Assembly (NCBI GenBank): GCA_963739435.1
Contig: CAVUAN010000015.1
Span: forward strand, 62,001 to 126,000
Source of the DNA: CAVUAN01 sp963739435
GTDB lineage: Bacteria; Acidobacteriota; Thermoanaerobaculia; UBA5066; Gp7-AA6
DNA length: 64,000 bases
Direction: 5' to 3'
This document shows positions 17,952 to 26,406 of the stretch, piece after piece. A program made the translations under genes and the position numbers. Below the pieces are notes generated by a model. It did no database searches. It was not told the origin of the DNA and saw nothing but the letters and a program-made list of their open reading frames with translations. Positions within the stretch are counted from its first letter, which is position 1. Each line of letters begins with the position of its first letter.

Positions 17952-18355
17952 GATTTTCTCCCGCTCGCGATGTCCCAGGCGTCGAGCATGAGCAGCAGGT
18001 TCATCAGGCCGGCCGTCAGCAGAAAGGCGCAGCCGTATTCGAACGTCACCGAGAGGATCGATCCCCCCGGGTTGTCCAGGAGGGCCCGCGCCGCGATCGG
18101 CAGAACGCCCGCCCCATGGATGGCGAAGGTCGCGAGGATCGTCAACGGCTGTCCCGCCTCGACGGCGTAGAGCCGGCCTTCGAACTGCAGGCCGAGCAGA
18201 AACGTGGCGACGACGATTGCCGCGTACACCAGCGCCCGGCGCCTTCTCCCGAGATAGAAATGTCCCAGTCCCGGAAAGACCCAGGCGAGCGCCGCGGCAA
18301 CCGACCGATTGCGTGCCGCGACAGCCTCCGCGGCACGGGGTGTCGCGTCCGTCAC
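17948..18355 (-). CDS. Multi-helix membrane protein, DUF6677-like
   Basis: 135 aa from the GTG at 18355, which overlaps the HIT gene stop (GTGA); an upstream start at 18394 would overlap the HIT gene by 43 bases. The AALAWVFPGLGHFYLGRRRR segment resembles the TM2-like motif of small membrane proteins (a helix with Pro-Gly-x-Gly, then a basic turn), followed by three or four hydrophobic segments. Function unknown. It is probably translated together with the HIT gene upstream and the 62-aa membrane gene downstream. Confidence 0.75.
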   Translation of the reverse strand: MTDATPRAAEAVAARNRSVAAALAWVFPGLGHFYLGRRRRALVYAAIVVATFLLGLQFEGRLYAVEAGQPLTILATFAIHGAGVLPIAARALLDNPGGSILSVTFEYGCAFLLTAGLMNLLLMLDAWDIASGRKS

Positions 18356-18849
18356 GAAGCCGTCCCGGCGAAAAGGGGCTTGAGCCTGCGCCATGTCGTC
18401 GCGAGCTCCTCCGGAACGATACGGACGTCGCTTGCGACCGTCATGAAGTTCGTGTCGCCGCTCCAGCGGGGCACGACGTGCACGTGGTAGTGGCCGGCGA
18501 TTCCCGCTCCCGCAGCGGCGCCGAAGTTGATGCCGACGTTCAAGCCGTCGGTCCGGAAGGCGGATACAAGGATCTTCTGGGCGCGGGACACGGTCTCGAT
18601 GAGCTCGTGCAGCGTCTCCTGGCCCGAATCGGACAGCCAGCCCTCATGGGCATAGGGCGCCACCATGACGTGCCCGTTGGTGTAGGGATAACGATTCAGG
18701 ATCACGAACACCTTCTTTCCGCGATGGACAACGAGCGAGGACTCGGCGTCCGGAGACGCCGCGGCGTCGCAAAAAACACAGCCATCCGGTTTCGCCGACA
18801 CGAGATATTCGTAGCGCCAGGGAGCGAAGAGAACAGCCGGCATCGGCAC
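18352..18849 (-). CDS. HIT family nucleotide hydrolase/transferase
   Basis: 165 aa. The HIT motif is GHYHVHVVPRW (His-x-His-x-His), preceded by the family helix FRTDGLNVGINFGAAAGAG and the strands VHRGKKVFVILNRYPYTNGHVMVAPY. The N-terminus carries CVFCDAA, a partial zinc site seen in the Ap4A-phosphorylase-like branch. HIT proteins act on dinucleoside polyphosphates or nucleoside phosphoramidates; the exact substrate is not clear. GTG 18849 or ATG 18843 could be the start. Confidence 0.93.
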   Translation of the reverse strand: MPMPAVLFAPWRYEYLVSAKPDGCVFCDAAASPDAESSLVVHRGKKVFVILNRYPYTNGHVMVAPYAHEGWLSDSGQETLHELIETVSRAQKILVSAFRTDGLNVGINFGAAAGAGIAGHYHVHVVPRWSGDTNFMTVASDVRIVPEELATTWRRLKPLFAGTAS

Positions 18850-18854
18850 CCCCG

Positions 18855-19130
18855 CTACCGGTTGATCAACTCCTTCAACTCTTTTCCGGGCTTGAAGTAG
18901 GGAATCTTCTTGGCGGGAACGGCCACCTTGACACCGGTCTTCGGATTTCGGCCCATCCTCGCCCCCCGCTCGCGCAGGCGAAAAGAGCCAAACCCCCTCA
19001 GCTCGATTTTCTGCCCCTCCTTGAGGGATCGCACGATGGCATCGAAGACGGTGTCCACGATGGACTCCGCCTGCTTCTTCGTCACGTCAGTCGCGACGGC
19101 CACGCGTTCGATGAGCTCCGCCTTCGTCAT
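18855..19130 (-). CDS. HU/IHF family DNA-binding protein
   Basis: 91 aa. The dimeric HU fold is shown by MTKAELIERVAVATDVTKKQAE, the beta-arm region GFGSFRLRERGARMGRNPKTG and the end VPAKKIPYFKPGKELKELI. GRNPKTG is the conserved arm with the DNA-intercalating proline. It lies 17 bases after rpsA; the rpsA-ihfB order known from proteobacteria suggests an IHF-beta-like role, but the sequence does not separate HU from IHF. A second, different HU gene is at 57590. Confidence 0.95.
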   Translation of the reverse strand: MTKAELIERVAVATDVTKKQAESIVDTVFDAIVRSLKEGQKIELRGFGSFRLRERGARMGRNPKTGVKVAVPAKKIPYFKPGKELKELINR

Positions 19131-19147
19131 GAAACGTCTCTCCCGCT

Positions 19148-20980
19148 CTATTCCGCCTTCTTGCGAGAGACGCGCTTCTTCTTCGGAGCCGGCTCCGCGT
19201 CTGCCGCGGGCGTTGCCCTTGCTTTTGCCTTGGACGCCGGTTTCGGCGCGGCGGACGATGCGGCTGCCGCCGGGGCCGCGGGTGCCTCAGGTGCCGGAGC
19301 TGCCGCGACGGGCGCAGGCTCGGGTTCGGCTTCCGGGGCCGGAGCTGCGGCCGGCGCCGCGCTGGCGGCCGGCGCCGCTTCGGCCGCGCCTTCGAGGTTC
19401 AGGCCCGAAAGGCCGACCTTCATCTCCGCGTCCTCGATCCGGAGGATCCGCGCCCGCACCGCGTCGCCTTCGTGAAAGTGGTCCTGCGGCTTCTCGCCGC
19501 GGGGCATCGTGGTCTCCGAGACGTGCATCAGACCCTCGACCAGGCCTTCGATCTGGACGAACACGCCGAAGTCGGCCACACGCCCCACCACGCCGTTCAC
19601 AACGTCGCCGACCTGGTGGCGCTCCTTGAACGTCTGCCAGTCGTTCGGCTGGAATTCCTTGATCGAGAGCGAGATCCGGCGGTTCTCCTGGTCGATCGAC
19701 GTGATGATCGCCTGGACGTCGTCGCCCTTCTTCAGGACCTCGGAGGGGTGCTTGATCCTCTTCGTCCACGACATGTCCGAGACGTGAACGAGTCCGTCGA
19801 CACCCTCTTCGATCTCGACGAACGCGCCGAAGTCCGTGAGGTTCCTGACTTTGCCGGAGACGGTCGAGCCCACGGCGTACTTCTCGACGACCGAGTCCCA
19901 CGGGTCGGGCAGCGTGTCTTTCAGCGAGAGCGAGATACGCCGCGCGTCGCGGTTCACGTCGGTCACCATCGCCTCGACCTGGTCGCCCGGGGACACGACC
20001 TTGGATGGGCTCTTGACCTTCTTCGACCAGGACATTTCGGACACATGCACGAGGCCTTCGACGCCTTCCTCGAGCTCCACGAAGGCGCCGTAGTCGGTCA
20101 CGTTGGTCACGCGGCCGGAGACGCGGGAGCCGGTGGGGTACTTGTCCGGCACGTGGGCCCAGGGGTCTTCGGTGAGCTGCTTGGTGCCGAGCGAGACGCG
20201 CTCGGTGTCGCGGTCGAACTTGAGAACGACGACATCGATCTCGTCGGCCACCTTGACCAGATCCGAGGGGTGGTTGACGCGGCCCCACGACATGTCGGTG
20301 ACGTGCAGGAGGCCGTCGAGCCCGCCCAGGTCCACGAAGGCGCCGTAGTCCGTGAGGTTCTTGACGACGCCGCGCAGGACGCGTCCCTCCTCGAGCAGCT
20401 GCAGGGTCTCTTTCTTCTTGGCTTCCTGCTCGATCTCGACCACGGCCTTGCGCGACAGGACGATGTTGCCGCGCTTCTTGTCGACCGAGATGACCTTGAA
20501 GTCGAGCTCGCGGCCGCGGAGGGCCTCGAGGTTCTTGACCGGTTTGACGTCGACCAGCGAGCCGGGGAGGAAAGCCTTGACGCCGATGTCCACGGCGAGA
20601 CCGCCCTTGATCCGGTCGATCACCCGGCCCCGCACGGTCGTTCCGAGGCGATAGGACTTCTCCACCTCGTCCCAGACCTTCATCTTCTCGGCCTTGTCCT
20701 TCGACAGGACGACGTAGCCGTTCTGGTCTTCGGTGCGCTCGAGGAGGACGTCGACGGCGTCGCCCTGTTTGACGGTCACGTTGCCGGAGAAGTCGGTGAA
20801 CTCGGTGGCGGGGATGATCCCTTCCGACTTGTAGCCGATGTCCACGATGACCTCGGAAGCGGTCACCGCCAGCACCCGGCCGCGGATGATCTGGCCCTCC
20901 TGCAAGTTCTTGAAGGAGTTCTCGTATTGGGCCAGGAGGTGCTCGTACTCCTGGGGCGTCAGTTCCTGTTCTGTCTCCAT
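19148..20980 (-). CDS. rpsA: 30S ribosomal protein S1
   Basis: 610 aa. S1 brings mRNAs to the 30S subunit. Six S1 (OB-fold) repeats follow one another, e.g. GVVKNLTDYGAFVDLGGLDG, GRVTNVTDYGAFVELEEGVE and GKVRNLTDFGAFVEIEEGVD, the last four with HVS/TDMSW-type strands. The last 90 or so residues are an Ala/Pro/Glu tail ending in a basic KKKRVSRKKAE patch, longer than in most S1 proteins. Two starts are possible: ATG 20980 (METEQELT, with GGAG four bases before) or ATG 21022, which adds MTVENSRGGRKAEP. Confidence 0.96.
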   Translation of the reverse strand: METEQELTPQEYEHLLAQYENSFKNLQEGQIIRGRVLAVTASEVIVDIGYKSEGIIPATEFTDFSGNVTVKQGDAVDVLLERTEDQNGYVVLSKDKAEKMKVWDEVEKSYRLGTTVRGRVIDRIKGGLAVDIGVKAFLPGSLVDVKPVKNLEALRGRELDFKVISVDKKRGNIVLSRKAVVEIEQEAKKKETLQLLEEGRVLRGVVKNLTDYGAFVDLGGLDGLLHVTDMSWGRVNHPSDLVKVADEIDVVVLKFDRDTERVSLGTKQLTEDPWAHVPDKYPTGSRVSGRVTNVTDYGAFVELEEGVEGLVHVSEMSWSKKVKSPSKVVSPGDQVEAMVTDVNRDARRISLSLKDTLPDPWDSVVEKYAVGSTVSGKVRNLTDFGAFVEIEEGVDGLVHVSDMSWTKRIKHPSEVLKKGDDVQAIITSIDQENRRISLSIKEFQPNDWQTFKERHQVGDVVNGVVGRVADFGVFVQIEGLVEGLMHVSETTMPRGEKPQDHFHEGDAVRARILRIEDAEMKVGLSGLNLEGAAEAAPAASAAPAAAPAPEAEPEPAPVAAAPAPEAPAAPAAAASSAAPKPASKAKARATPAADAEPAPKKKRVSRKKAE

Positions 20981-21093
20981 GGGCTCCGCTTTGCGACCTC
21001 CGCGTGAGTTTTCGACCGTCATGAGGATAGGGGGTCCCCTCTCATAAGTATTTGAACCGCAACCGCATACTGTATGTTGGGCTGGGATCCGAG
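20981..21093 (-). promoter_or_regulatory. Likely leader/promoter region of rpsA
   Basis: The gap between the cmk stop and rpsA is relatively A+T-rich for this genome around 21040-21080 and contains an 11-bp palindrome, CATACTGTATG (21066-21076). I cannot name a confident -35/-10 pair. It is the only sizeable gap in this stretch, so a separate rpsA promoter is plausible. Confidence 0.35.
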
Positions 21094-21771
21094 TCAACCG
21101 CCCGCCCGGATGCGCCCCTCCATCTCGGCAACGATGTCGTCCACGTCCCGGCCGCTCGAATCGATCACGGCATAGCTGCCATCCAGGGTCAGGGGCGAGT
21201 CCGCCCGGGTCGAATCGTCCCGATCCCGCTTTTTCATGTCGGCCAGGACCTCCTCATAGGGCTGGGGGGTTCCCCGGAGGGCCAGCTCGCGGGTGCGCCG
21301 CTCTGCCCGCACACCGGCCGGGGCGGTGAGGAAAAACTTGAAGGGGGTTTCAGGAAACACCTTCGTCCCGATGTCCCGCCCCTCCATGACGCCTCCCGCG
21401 GAGCGGCCCAGGCGCTGCTGTTCGGTTACCAGAAGCCTCCGGACGGCTGGAATCGCCGAGACGGCCGAGGCGTACCGAGAGATCTCGGGCTGACGGATTT
21501 CCTCGGTCACATCGCGCCCGTCCAAAGAGATACGGTTTCCATCTGCCGAAAGCTCGATGCCGAGGCGCACGGACCCGGCAACCGCCGCCACGGCGTCCTC
21601 GTCTTCGAGGGGAAGGGCAATGCCGCCGTCGCGAACCGCCAGCCCGATCGCCCTGTACATGGCGCCGCTGTCGATGTAGGGCACGTGGAGTCGCTGTGCG
21701 AGGGCTCGGGCCGCCGTCGACTTCCCCGCGCCGGACGGCCCGTCGATCGCCACGATCAGCGGGCCTGTCAC
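21094..21771 (-). CDS. cmk: Cytidylate kinase
   Basis: 225 aa. It phosphorylates CMP and dCMP. The P-loop is at the N-terminus (IVAIDGPSGAGKSTAARALA), followed by YIDSGAMYRAIGLAV, the dCMP-binding GGVMEGRDIGTKVFP and KKRDRDDSTRADSPL near the end. The GTG at 21771 overlaps the rluB stop (GTGA). cmk directly upstream of rpsA is a very common bacterial order. Confidence 0.97.
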   Translation of the reverse strand: MTGPLIVAIDGPSGAGKSTAARALAQRLHVPYIDSGAMYRAIGLAVRDGGIALPLEDEDAVAAVAGSVRLGIELSADGNRISLDGRDVTEEIRQPEISRYASAVSAIPAVRRLLVTEQQRLGRSAGGVMEGRDIGTKVFPETPFKFFLTAPAGVRAERRTRELALRGTPQPYEEVLADMKKRDRDDSTRADSPLTLDGSYAVIDSSGRDVDDIVAEMEGRIRAGG

Positions 21772-22565
21772 CGCGATTTGGTCCCGGGCTTGAGACGCGG
21801 AGGCGGGGATGGGCGGCGAATGGCTCCCACTCCCAGACTCCGCTGCAGAGCCTCGACTTCCGCCTCGCTCAACCTTCGAAAGGCCCCGACAGGCAGGCGG
21901 TCGTCCCGAATCGGGCCGATCGACACCCTCTTGAGCTTGGACACGGGATGCCCGATCAGCTCGAACATCCGCCGGATCTGGCGGCTCCGGCCCTCGAGAA
22001 GGACGACCGAGAACCAGGCGTTGCCCTCCCCCCGGCCCGCCGTCGTCGACACGCGCCGGACTTCGCAGCGGCGCGTGCGCACTCCGTCGAGCACGATCCC
22101 GCCTCGCAGCCGCTCGATCTGCCGCTCCTCGGGGACCCCGGAGACCTTGACGCGGTACTCCTTGGGACATCCGCTCGAGGGGTGAGTCACCCGGCTCGCC
22201 AGGTCGCCGTCGTCGGTCAAGAGCAACAGGCCCTCCGTCTGGACGTCGAGGCGCCCGACGGGCTTGACTCCCCGGCGCAGCTGTCCCGGGATGAGGTCGA
22301 GCACGGTGTCGCGCCGCTCGGGGTCGGAGACCGTGGTCACGAACCCCTTGGGCTTGTTCAGGAGGAGATACGTTCTCGCGCCGGTCCGGGGACGCACCCT
22401 CTTGCCGTCCACCTTGACGGCGTCGCGCTCGGGCTCGGCGCGGTCTCCCAGGGCCGCGACGCGGCCATTGACCTCCACGCGCCCCTCCCGGATCCAGCCC
22501 TCCGCCTCCCGGCGCGAAGCCAGCCCCGCTTCGGCGATGAGTTTCTGGATTCGGATCGAAGCCAT
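21768..22565 (-). CDS. rluB: 23S rRNA pseudouridine synthase of the RluB/RsuA type
   Basis: 265 aa. An N-terminal S4 RNA-binding domain (IRIQKLIAEAGLASRREAEG) is followed by the synthase domain with the catalytic Asp in VGRLDVQTEGLLLLT, LLLNKPKGFVTT and GRSRQIRRMFELIGHPV. The position in scpA-scpB-rluB-cmk is the standard one for RluB; substrate specificity is inferred from that. Confidence 0.94.
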   Translation of the reverse strand: MASIRIQKLIAEAGLASRREAEGWIREGRVEVNGRVAALGDRAEPERDAVKVDGKRVRPRTGARTYLLLNKPKGFVTTVSDPERRDTVLDLIPGQLRRGVKPVGRLDVQTEGLLLLTDDGDLASRVTHPSSGCPKEYRVKVSGVPEERQIERLRGGIVLDGVRTRRCEVRRVSTTAGRGEGNAWFSVVLLEGRSRQIRRMFELIGHPVSKLKRVSIGPIRDDRLPVGAFRRLSEAEVEALQRSLGVGAIRRPSPPPRLKPGTKSR

Positions 22566-22573
22566 GGACGAAC

Positions 22574-23284
22574 TCAGTCCTCGTCCTCGCCGTCCTCATC
22601 GTCGCCCTCGTCCTCATCGTCGCAGTCATCGTCGTCGGCGGGGAGAGCGGCATCCTGGACGAAAGCCGTCTGCGGTGATTCGGCGGCCGTGGCGGCCAGG
22701 TCTTCGGCCAGCTCCTCGGGCTTCGGCAGCTCCTCCAGCTCGCTCAATCCGAAACGAACGAGGAAGTCGGGCGTCGTCCTGTAGAGAAACGGCGTGCCGA
22801 CGACGGCCTTGCGGCCCGCCGTCGTCACGAGCCTCTTCTCGAGCAGTGTGTTGAGCACGCTCGCGGAGTTGACCCCCCGCACCTCCTGGATCTCGGGCAG
22901 GGTGATCGGCTGGCGGTACGCAATGACGGCGAGCGTTTCGAGTGCGGCTAAGGACAGCCGGCTGCGCTCGGTAATCTCGTGAAACTTGCGAAGGAGCGAG
23001 TCGAACTCCGGCCGCGTGACATAGCGCCAGCCGCCCGCGACCTCCTCGAGGCGAACGCCCCTTTCATCGACATCGGCCTGCTTCTGGAGGACGGCGATCG
23101 CCTCGCTGACGGCCTGCGGCGTGGCCTCCAGGATGTCGGCCAGCTCCTTCTTCTTGGCCGGGCCTGGCGACGAAAAGAGCAGCGCCTCGAGAGCAGCCAC
23201 GATCTTCGCGGCGCGCGTCTCGCGAGGTCTCGCCGGAGCGGGCGGAGCGCTTTCGACTTCGGGACCTGGGGTTTCCGCGGCCAT
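22574..23284 (-). CDS. scpB: Segregation and condensation protein B
   Basis: 236 aa. ScpB is the winged-helix kleisin partner of the SMC-ScpAB condensin. The core has ALEALLFSSPGPAKKKELAD, VRLEEVAGGWRYVTRPEF and the family block LSLAALETLAVIAYRQPIT followed by EIQEVRGVNSASVL. The C-terminal 40 or so residues are an Asp/Glu run (DDDDCDDEDEGDDEDGEDED). ATG 23284 overlaps the scpA stop by one base (TGATG). Confidence 0.96.
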   Translation of the reverse strand: MAAETPGPEVESAPPAPARPRETRAAKIVAALEALLFSSPGPAKKKELADILEATPQAVSEAIAVLQKQADVDERGVRLEEVAGGWRYVTRPEFDSLLRKFHEITERSRLSLAALETLAVIAYRQPITLPEIQEVRGVNSASVLNTLLEKRLVTTAGRKAVVGTPFLYRTTPDFLVRFGLSELEELPKPEELAEDLAATAAESPQTAFVQDAALPADDDDCDDEDEGDDEDGEDED

Positions 23285-24054
23285 CAGCGGTAAGTATCGC
23301 GGATCTGCTCCGCTGAAAAGGCTGCCTCCGTGCGGCGGGCGTGGATCTCCCCGAACGCGACCGCCTGGAAGACCGTCACGATGCCCAGGCGGATCAGCTC
23401 GAGAGCCGCCAGGAAGGACGTCACGGCCTCCGCCCGGTAGTGCATCTCGCCCAGGAACTCGAGCAGCGGCAGGTCGCCCTGGCGCTCGAGCCGCTCCACG
23501 AGCTCCACCATCTTGTCCGCGACGGAGAAGCGCAGGTGGTGGATCTCGAGCGCGGCCGGGTGAGCGAACTTGTACCGCTCCGTGACCTTCCGAAAAGCCT
23601 CGATGAGGTCGAAGAGGGAGACCTCCAGCGTCTCGGGCGCTCCTTCCGCATGGGGAATGGCCGTCTCCGGGCGCGCCCAGAGACCGGCCCGGAGGTTGTC
23701 GATTTCGTGCAGCGTTTCGGCTGCCTTCTTGATTCGCTCGTACTCCTGAAGCCGCCGCGCCAGGTCGAGGCGCGGGTCCTCCTCGGGCGCACCCGGCAGG
23801 CGCGGCAGGAGCATGCGGGACTTGACGAAGATCAGCTCCGCCGCCAGGGCGATGTAATCCGAGGCGATATCGAGATCGAGCACCTGCATGGCATCGAGGT
23901 AGAGCGTGTATTGCTCGGTGATTTCGGCGATCGGGATGTCGGAGATCGAGACCTCGTTGATCCGAATCAGGTGCAGGAGAAGGTCGAGGGGGCCGTTGAA
24001 GGCCTCGATCGCGACGGGCGGCAGCCCGTTCTCCGCCTGCTCGTCGGTCATCAT
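23284..24054 (-). CDS. scpA: Segregation and condensation protein A
   Basis: 256 aa, the kleisin that bridges the SMC dimer. The N-terminal EAFNGPLDLLLHLIRINEVSI is typical, with ITEQYTLYLDAMQVLDLDIA, AAELIFVKSRMLLP and the C-terminal winged helix FLAALELIRLGIVTVFQ. The sequence ATGATG at 24054-24049 gives two neighbouring starts, the first overlapping the trpS stop. Gene order trpS-scpA-scpB-rluB-cmk is conserved in several phyla. Confidence 0.95.
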   Translation of the reverse strand: MMTDEQAENGLPPVAIEAFNGPLDLLLHLIRINEVSISDIPIAEITEQYTLYLDAMQVLDLDIASDYIALAAELIFVKSRMLLPRLPGAPEEDPRLDLARRLQEYERIKKAAETLHEIDNLRAGLWARPETAIPHAEGAPETLEVSLFDLIEAFRKVTERYKFAHPAALEIHHLRFSVADKMVELVERLERQGDLPLLEFLGEMHYRAEAVTSFLAALELIRLGIVTVFQAVAFGEIHARRTEAAFSAEQIRDTYR

Positions 24055-25052
24055 GGCGCCGGCGAGAGGCGTACGGCCGCGCGCACCCTCTCCATCGTCT
24101 CCTCGGCGACGATCCGGGCCCGGGCGTCGCCAGCGTGCAGGACGTCCCGCACGACGTCCCCGGGCCGAGCCTGCAACTCGGCCCGCTTCTGCCGGAACGG
24201 CTCCAGCGCCGCATTCATATTTCCGATCAGGTGTTTCTTGCAGTCGACGCACCCGCGCGCCGCCGTGCGGCATTCGAGATCCACGACCTTGACCTGATCC
24301 GGGGGAGAAAAGATCGTGTGGAAGGGGAAGAGGTTGCAGTTGTCGGGATTGCCCGGGTCCTGCCGCCGCTGCCGGGCCGGATCAGTCACCATGGCCATGA
24401 CCTTCTGGGCGACCGCATCTGCCGCCTCGGTGATACCGATCGTGTTGCCGTAGGACTTCGACATCTTCCGTCCATCGATGCCGTTGACCTTCGGCGTCGG
24501 CGTGAAGAGCGCCTTCGGCTCCGGAAAGACCTCCCCGTAAAGGCCGTTGAACCGCCGCACGATCTCGCGGCAGATCTCGAGATGGCTGGCCTGGTCCTCG
24601 CCGACCGGCACATGGCTCGCCCGGTACACCGCGATGTCCGCCGTCATCAGGACCGGGTAGCCGAGAAAGCCGTGCGTGCCCAGATCCTTCGAACGGAGCT
24701 GCTCGATCTGGTCCTTGTAGGTCGGCACGCGCTCGAGCCACCCGAGCGGTGTGATCATGGAGAAATACAGGGCGAGCTCGGCGTGCTGCGGAACCCGGGA
24801 CTGCAGAAAGACGGTGGCTTTCTCCGGGTCGAGCCCGACGGACAGCCAGTCGAGGACGGCGTCCCGCGTGTTCTGGGCGAGCTGCGCCGTGTCGGCGTAG
24901 TCGGTCGTCAGGGCATGGAGGTCGGCCACGAAAAAGAAGCAGCGATACTTGCCGCCCTTCTCGAGATCGACCCAGTTCTTCACGGCCCCGAAGTAGTTGC
25001 CGAGGTGAACGCGCCCCGTCGGGCGCAAGCCGGAGAGAACGGTTTCCGTCAA
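24051..25052 (-). CDS. trpS: Tryptophanyl-tRNA synthetase with a probable iron-sulfur motif
   Basis: 333 aa. Class I synthetase: the HIGH-type motif is PTGRVHLGNYFGAV and KMSKS is in DGRKMSKSYGNTI; MTADIAVYRASHVPVGEDQ is the tryptophan pocket side. The C-terminal half has four cysteines spaced C-x21-C-x6-C-x2-C (in NPDNC, DLEC, GC, DC), close to the C-x22-C-x6-C-x2-C that holds a 4Fe-4S cluster in Thermotoga TrpRS. The start is TTG at 25052 (MTETVLSGLRPTG). It is followed by scpA with overlap and preceded within four bases by a site-2 protease gene. Confidence 0.96.
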   Translation of the reverse strand: MTETVLSGLRPTGRVHLGNYFGAVKNWVDLEKGGKYRCFFFVADLHALTTDYADTAQLAQNTRDAVLDWLSVGLDPEKATVFLQSRVPQHAELALYFSMITPLGWLERVPTYKDQIEQLRSKDLGTHGFLGYPVLMTADIAVYRASHVPVGEDQASHLEICREIVRRFNGLYGEVFPEPKALFTPTPKVNGIDGRKMSKSYGNTIGITEAADAVAQKVMAMVTDPARQRRQDPGNPDNCNLFPFHTIFSPPDQVKVVDLECRTAARGCVDCKKHLIGNMNAALEPFRQKRAELQARPGDVVRDVLHAGDARARIVAEETMERVRAAVRLSPAP

Positions 25053-25056
25053 GGCT

Positions 25057-25743
25057 TCATCCGAAGATAGTCCGCACGATGAGATTCTGAACCGGCCGGA
25101 AGATGCCGTTCAAGATCCGCGTCGAGAGGAGCATGATGAGGATGAGAAAGCCGAACGGCGCGATCGTCGCCAGGAGCCGCTGGACCGAGGGGCCTCCCAC
25201 GGACGCGAGCACCCCGCTGCCGTCCAAAGGAGGGATCGGGATCAGGTTGAAGACGCCGAGCATCGCGTTGACGAGCACGAAGTAGAAGAGCAGGTACGTG
25301 ATGGGGGCGAGGGCCCCCGCCCCGAACCGCTCGCCCTGCAGAGCCTGCAGCAGTTCCATCAACGCCCCGGGATTCCCGGCGCGGATGATTCGAAGCAGGA
25401 GGATCCCGACCAGAGCCAGGAGGAAGTTCGACAGCGGACCGGCGGCCGAGACGACCAGGTTGGCCAGGCGCGGATCCTTCGTGTTCCGAAGGTCCACCGG
25501 CGTGGGCTTGGCGGCTCCAAAGATGAAGCCCGACACCACGTACAAGATGATCGGCAGGATGATGCTGCCGAACAGGTCGATGTGGCGCAGGGGGTTCAGG
25601 CTGATCCGGCCGAGATCCCGGGCGGTCGTATCCCCGAACTGGAGCGCGGACCAGGCATGGGCCGACTCGTGGAACGAGATGGCGAAGAGGATGACCGCGA
25701 GCTGGATGGCGAAATCGACGATTTTGTGGGTCAAGCCCTTCAA
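25057..25743 (-). CDS. Site-2 protease family membrane metalloprotease (M50, HESAH)
   Basis: 228 aa with about five or six membrane helices. The zinc site is HExxH (FAISFHESAHAWSALQFGD), and the third ligand motif is in NLIPIPPLDGSG. SLNPLRHIDLFGSIILP and AAKPTPVDLRN are typical of the small site-2 protease subfamily often found next to trpS. Members cut membrane-embedded substrates; the target here is unknown. TTG 25743 or TTG 25734 could be the start; neither has a clear ribosome-binding site. The gene is divergent from the ECF sigma factor, and some M50 proteases cleave anti-sigma factors, so a link is possible but unproven. Confidence 0.9.
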   Translation of the reverse strand: MKGLTHKIVDFAIQLAVILFAISFHESAHAWSALQFGDTTARDLGRISLNPLRHIDLFGSIILPIILYVVSGFIFGAAKPTPVDLRNTKDPRLANLVVSAAGPLSNFLLALVGILLLRIIRAGNPGALMELLQALQGERFGAGALAPITYLLFYFVLVNAMLGVFNLIPIPPLDGSGVLASVGGPSVQRLLATIAPFGFLILIMLLSTRILNGIFRPVQNLIVRTIFG

Positions 25744-25824
25744 ATATACCGGAATGGGGAGAGCGAAACCTTTGCCGCCAAAGGGCGTCTCCCCTGTTGT
25801 CGTGCCGATCGGAAGAAAGGGACA

Positions 25825-26406
25825 ATGGCCGGCGGGTTGATCGACGACCGCGGCCTTCTCGACCGGATCAAGAGCGGAGACACCTCCGCGGCCGGAGAGC
25901 TGTTCGAGAAATACGCCCCGTCCCTGCTCCGGTTCACCGACCGGCTGCTTTCCGACCGGGCCACAGCGGAGGAGGTCACCCAGGAAGTGTTCGTCAAGGT
26001 CATCTCTCGAGCCCATCAGTACGACGGCCGGGCCGAGGTCGCATCCTGGCTTTTCGCCATCGCGGCCAACGCTTGCCGAGACCGCCGCCGCCGCGACCGG
26101 CGCGCGACGATCGTCCCGCTGGATGGCCTGCCCGAACCGGCCGCCCGGGGCGAGGGCAACGAGAAGCGCCTGATCGACCGCCAGCGGCGGGACGCCGTGC
26201 GCCTCGCCCTGTCGCGCCTGTCCGAGGAGCAACGCGAGGCCCTGGTCCTCGCCCGCTACCACGACATGCCTTACGCCGAGATCGCCCTGACCCTCGGGAT
26301 CTCCGTCGGGGCCGTCAAGACTCGCATTTTCCGGGCCGTCGAGACCCTGAAGGCCCATTTCACAGAGGGAAACGAAGGAGCCGCCACATGGAATGCAGCG
26401 AACTGA
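25825..26406 (+). CDS. ECF-type RNA polymerase sigma factor
   Basis: 193 aa. Region 2 is seen in GELFEKYAPSLLRFTDRLLS, TAEEVTQEVFVKVISRAHQ and VASWLFAIAANACRDRRRR; region 4 in LSRLSEEQREALVLARYHD and the helix-turn-helix YAEIALTLGISVGAVKTRIF. No region 1.1 or 3, as expected for group 4 sigma factors. An AAAGGG ribosome-binding site (25815-25820) precedes ATG 25825. The gene overlaps the anti-sigma gene by 19 bases, so the two are likely co-produced. Confidence 0.95.
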   Translation: MAGGLIDDRGLLDRIKSGDTSAAGELFEKYAPSLLRFTDRLLSDRATAEEVTQEVFVKVISRAHQYDGRAEVASWLFAIAANACRDRRRRDRRATIVPLDGLPEPAARGEGNEKRLIDRQRRDAVRLALSRLSEEQREALVLARYHDMPYAEIALTLGISVGAVKTRIFRAVETLKAHFTEGNEGAATWNAAN

